Below, piece after piece: positions 5,812 through 7,801 of a DNA stretch of 7,801 nucleotides (the stretch's first letter is position 1; each line of letters starts with the position of its first letter). A program made the translations under genes and the position numbers. The stretch covers positions 1-7,801 of the forward strand of contig DAIDHU010000406.1 in NCBI GenBank assembly GCA_027451915.1, given 5' to 3'. The notes beneath the pieces are model-generated. The model had not been told where the DNA came from and did not search any database. It saw only the letters and a program-made list of their open reading frames with translations. This DNA is from Thiomonas sp. GTDB lineage: Bacteria > Pseudomonadota > Gammaproteobacteria > Burkholderiales > Burkholderiaceae_C.

Positions 5812-6465
5812 ATGCGTTTGATCCTGCTGGGCGCACCTGGCGCAGGCAAAGGCACGCAAGCGGCTAGCTTGTGCGCGCGCTACAACATCCCCCAGATCTC
5901 CACCGGAGACATGCTGCGCGCCGCCGTCAAGGCGGGCACGCCGCTGGGCCTGCAGGCCAAGGCCGTGATGGACTCCGGGGCGCTGGTGTCCGACGACATC
6001 ATCGTGGGACTGGTGCTCGAGCGCATCCGCCAGCCCGACTGCGCCGGGGGGTTCCTGTTCGACGGTTTCCCGCGCACCATCGCGCAGGCCGAGGCGCTGA
6101 AAAAGGGCGGCGTGGGCATCGACTACGTGCTCGAGTTCGACGTCCCCGACGAGGATATCGTGCAGCGCCTGAGCGGGCGCCGCGTGCATCCAGGCTCGGG
6201 CCGGGTCTATCACGTGCGCTACAACCCTCCCAAGGTCGAGGGCAAGGACGACGTCAGCGGCGAGGACCTGGTCCAGCGCGACGACGACCGCGAGGAGACC
6301 GTGCGCAAGCGCCTGAACGTGTACCACGAGCAGACGCGTCCGCTGGTCGACTATTACGCGAACTGGCAACACAGCGGGGACGCCGCGGCGCCCCGCCTGG
6401 TCCGCATCTCCGGGGTCGGAGCGGTGGACGAGGTGACCCGGCGCATCGCCGAGGCGCTGCGCTGA
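5812..6465 (+). CDS. adk: Adenylate kinase
   Basis: Cytosolic enzyme that interconverts ATP + AMP and 2 ADP, keeping adenylate energy balance. The 217-aa long-form protein has the P-loop GAPGAGKGT (7-15), STGDMLR (30-36) for AMP binding, FLFDGFPRT (81-89), and a long LID domain (about 122-159) running from GRRVHPGSGR through QRDDDR (155-160). The LID has no Cys quartet, as in Gram-negative enzymes that do not bind zinc there. Expected arginines at R88, R123, R156 and R160 are present. The ATG is preceded by GGGAG at 5802-5806, 5 nt away. An in-frame start further upstream (5671) would add 47 residues not found in the family. It sits 174 nt after kdsB with its own promoter candidate, and 55 nt before dnaG. 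Confidence 0.98.
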   Translation: MRLILLGAPGAGKGTQAASLCARYNIPQISTGDMLRAAVKAGTPLGLQAKAVMDSGALVSDDIIVGLVLERIRQPDCAGGFLFDGFPRTIAQAEALKKGGVGIDYVLEFDVPDEDIVQRLSGRRVHPGSGRVYHVRYNPPKVEGKDDVSGEDLVQRDDDREETVRKRLNVYHEQTRPLVDYYANWQHSGDAAAPRLVRISGVGAVDEVTRRIAEALR

Positions 6466-6497
6466 TCCCGCAGCGCCTCGGCCGGCGCGCCGAACAC

Positions 6498-6513
6498 GCG
6501 GCGGCACCGCCGC
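6498..6513 (+). other. Hairpin just upstream of the dnaG start
   Basis: GCGGCG (6498-6503) pairs with CGCCGC (6508-6513) around GCAC. The stem ends 7 nt before the dnaG ATG, where a ribosome site would be expected. The only purine-rich element is AGG at 6516-6518, too close to the ATG. The hairpin could lower initiation. It lacks a T run, so it is not a canonical adk terminator. Confidence 0.3.
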
Positions 6514-6520
6514 ACAGGCC

Positions 6521-7801
6521 ATGTCGCTGATTCCCGAGGACTTCATCCAGGAACTGCTCGGCCGCGTCGACATCGTCGAGGTGGTCGGGCGCTCGGTGCA
6601 GCTGAAAAAGGCCGGCACCAACTACAAGGGGCTGTGCCCCTTCCACACCGAGAAGTCCGCCTCCTTCACGGTCAGCCCTTCCAAGCAGTTCTACCACTGC
6701 TTCGGCTGCGGCGCGCACGGCAGCGCCATCGGTTTCCTCATGGAGCACTCCGGGATGAGCTTTCCCGACGCGGTGCGCGAACTGGCGCGCGACGCGGGCA
6801 TGGAACTGCCCCAGCAGGAGGCCGACGAGGGCGAGCAGCGCCGTGCCGCCGAGCAGCGCAGCCACAAGGCGCGCCTGCGCGAGGTGCTGCAGCAGGCCGA
6901 AGCCTTCTACCGCGAACGCCTGCGTGCCAGCACGCGCGCCATCGACTACCTCAAGGGCCGCGGCCTGAGCGGGCGCTCGGCGGCGCGTTACGGACTGGGC
7001 TACGCCCCCGACGACTGGCAGGGTCTGGCCAAGGTGTTTCCCAACTACGAGGCCGACCTGCTGCTGCAGTCAGGCCTGGTGGTGGCACGCGATGCCCAGG
7101 GCCAGACCCTGGAGCCGGCCCAGGCGGCGCTGGCCACGGTGACGCGGCGCTACGACCGCCTGCGCGACCGCATCACCTTCCCCATCCGCAACGCGCAAGG
7201 GGAGATCATCGGCTTCGGCGGACGCGTGCTCGACCGCGGCGAGCCCAAGTACATCAACTCCCCCGAGACCGAACTCTTCCACAAGGGCGAGGAGCTGTAT
7301 GGTCTGTTCGAGGCGCGCCAGGCCATCCAGCGCCACGGGCAGGTGCTGGTGGTCGAGGGCTACCTGGACGTGATCGCGCTGGCCCAGCACGGCGTCGAGC
7401 ATGCGGTGGCCACGCTGGGCACCGCATGCACGCCGGAGCATGTGCGCAAGCTGTTCCGCTACTGCGCCCAGATCGTGTTCTCCTTCGACGGCGACGCGGC
7501 CGGGCGCCGCGCGGCCGCGCGGGCGATGCAGTCCGCGCTGCCGGCGCTGAGCGACGAGCGCTCGGTGAAGTTCCTGTTCCTGCCTGCCGAGCACGATCCC
7601 GACAGTTTCGTGCGCGCATTGGGCGCCGACGCCTTCGAGCGCGAAATCGCGCGCGCCCGCCCGCTGTCCGTGTTCCTGCTGGACCATGTGGGAGAGGGCC
7701 TGGCGCTGGACACCGCGGAGGGGCGGGCCCAGGCGATCGCGCGTTCGCGGGAGCTGCTGGCTTCGATCCCGGAGTCCGCGCTGAAGGGCCAGATCCTGCA
7801 C
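6521..7801 (+). CDS. dnaG: DNA primase (3' end outside the window)
   Basis: Makes the RNA primers for chromosomal replication, working with the DnaB helicase at the fork. 427 codons are present with no stop, and bacterial primases are usually about 580-660 aa, so the C-terminal helicase-binding domain lies beyond the edge. The N-terminal CHC2 zinc domain has C39, H42, C60 and C63 (CPFHTEK and FYHCFGCG). The core includes RYDRLRDRITFPIRN (210-224), GFGGRVL (231-237) and KYINSPET (243-250). The Toprim domain has VVEGYLDVIAL (277-287, E279), TLGTACT (298-304) and FSFDGDAAG (320-328, D323 and D325). The ATG matches the family start MxxIPxxFIQ-like, though the ribosome site is weak. About 15 extra residues (192-207) precede RYDRLRD. 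It is codirectional with adk, 55 nt downstream. Confidence 0.97.
   Translation, partial: MSLIPEDFIQELLGRVDIVEVVGRSVQLKKAGTNYKGLCPFHTEKSASFTVSPSKQFYHCFGCGAHGSAIGFLMEHSGMSFPDAVRELARDAGMELPQQEADEGEQRRAAEQRSHKARLREVLQQAEAFYRERLRASTRAIDYLKGRGLSGRSAARYGLGYAPDDWQGLAKVFPNYEADLLLQSGLVVARDAQGQTLEPAQAALATVTRRYDRLRDRITFPIRNAQGEIIGFGGRVLDRGEPKYINSPETELFHKGEELYGLFEARQAIQRHGQVLVVEGYLDVIALAQHGVEHAVATLGTACTPEHVRKLFRYCAQIVFSFDGDAAGRRAAARAMQSALPALSDERSVKFLFLPAEHDPDSFVRALGADAFEREIARARPLSVFLLDHVGEGLALDTAEGRAQAIARSRELLASIPESALKGQILH

Noticed and set aside
7070..7801. Minus-strand open frame reaching the right edge opposite dnaG
   Set aside because: The plus-strand frame encodes the Toprim core of primase; the antisense translation has no recognisable domain.

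Overview
The window is a chromosomal housekeeping stretch from a very GC-rich bacterium, by eye close to 70% G+C with strong G/C bias at third codon positions. The order sodB - xseA - exbB - exbD - lpxK - Trm112/ycaR - kdsB - adk, and the look of the proteins, point to a betaproteobacterium, most likely Burkholderiales. That placement is inferred from recalled gene order and was not checked against a database. I found no mobile element, tRNA, rRNA, CRISPR array or phage gene.

Left part, minus strand (1-2270): xseA (exonuclease VII large subunit) is followed downstream by sodB (iron superoxide dismutase). sodB probably has its own promoter in the gap and overlapping the xseA 3' end. A 50-codon small ORF precedes xseA, and its TGA overlaps a candidate GTG start of xseA (GTGA). 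That GTG also lies in a perfect 11-bp inverted repeat.

Divergent intergenic region (about 2271-2511): AT-richer than its surroundings. It holds an exact DnaA-box 9-mer, a one-mismatch copy 12 bp upstream, and a 7-bp inverted repeat sharing the exact box. I see no convincing sigma-70 promoter for either direction.

Central operon, plus strand (2512-5637): exbB, exbD, lpxK, a Trm112/YcaR-like gene and kdsB are packed with a 16-nt gap, a 4-nt overlap (GTGA), a 20-nt overlap and a 4-nt overlap (ATGA). LpxK phosphorylates the lipid A precursor and KdsB activates Kdo, the first sugar added after it. ExbB/ExbD form a proton-driven inner-membrane motor, so the operon is an envelope/lipopolysaccharide unit.

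Right part, plus strand (5638-7801): adk (adenylate kinase) follows a 174-nt gap with an extended -10 promoter candidate and GC-rich hairpins. dnaG (primase) follows after 55 nt and runs off the window edge with 427 codons present. dnaG next to adk, away from rpsU/rpoD, is a less usual arrangement.

No new multi-gene system is evident. The parts most worth a second look are the small ORF and hairpin at the xseA start, the DnaA-box pair in the divergent region, and the dnaG context.
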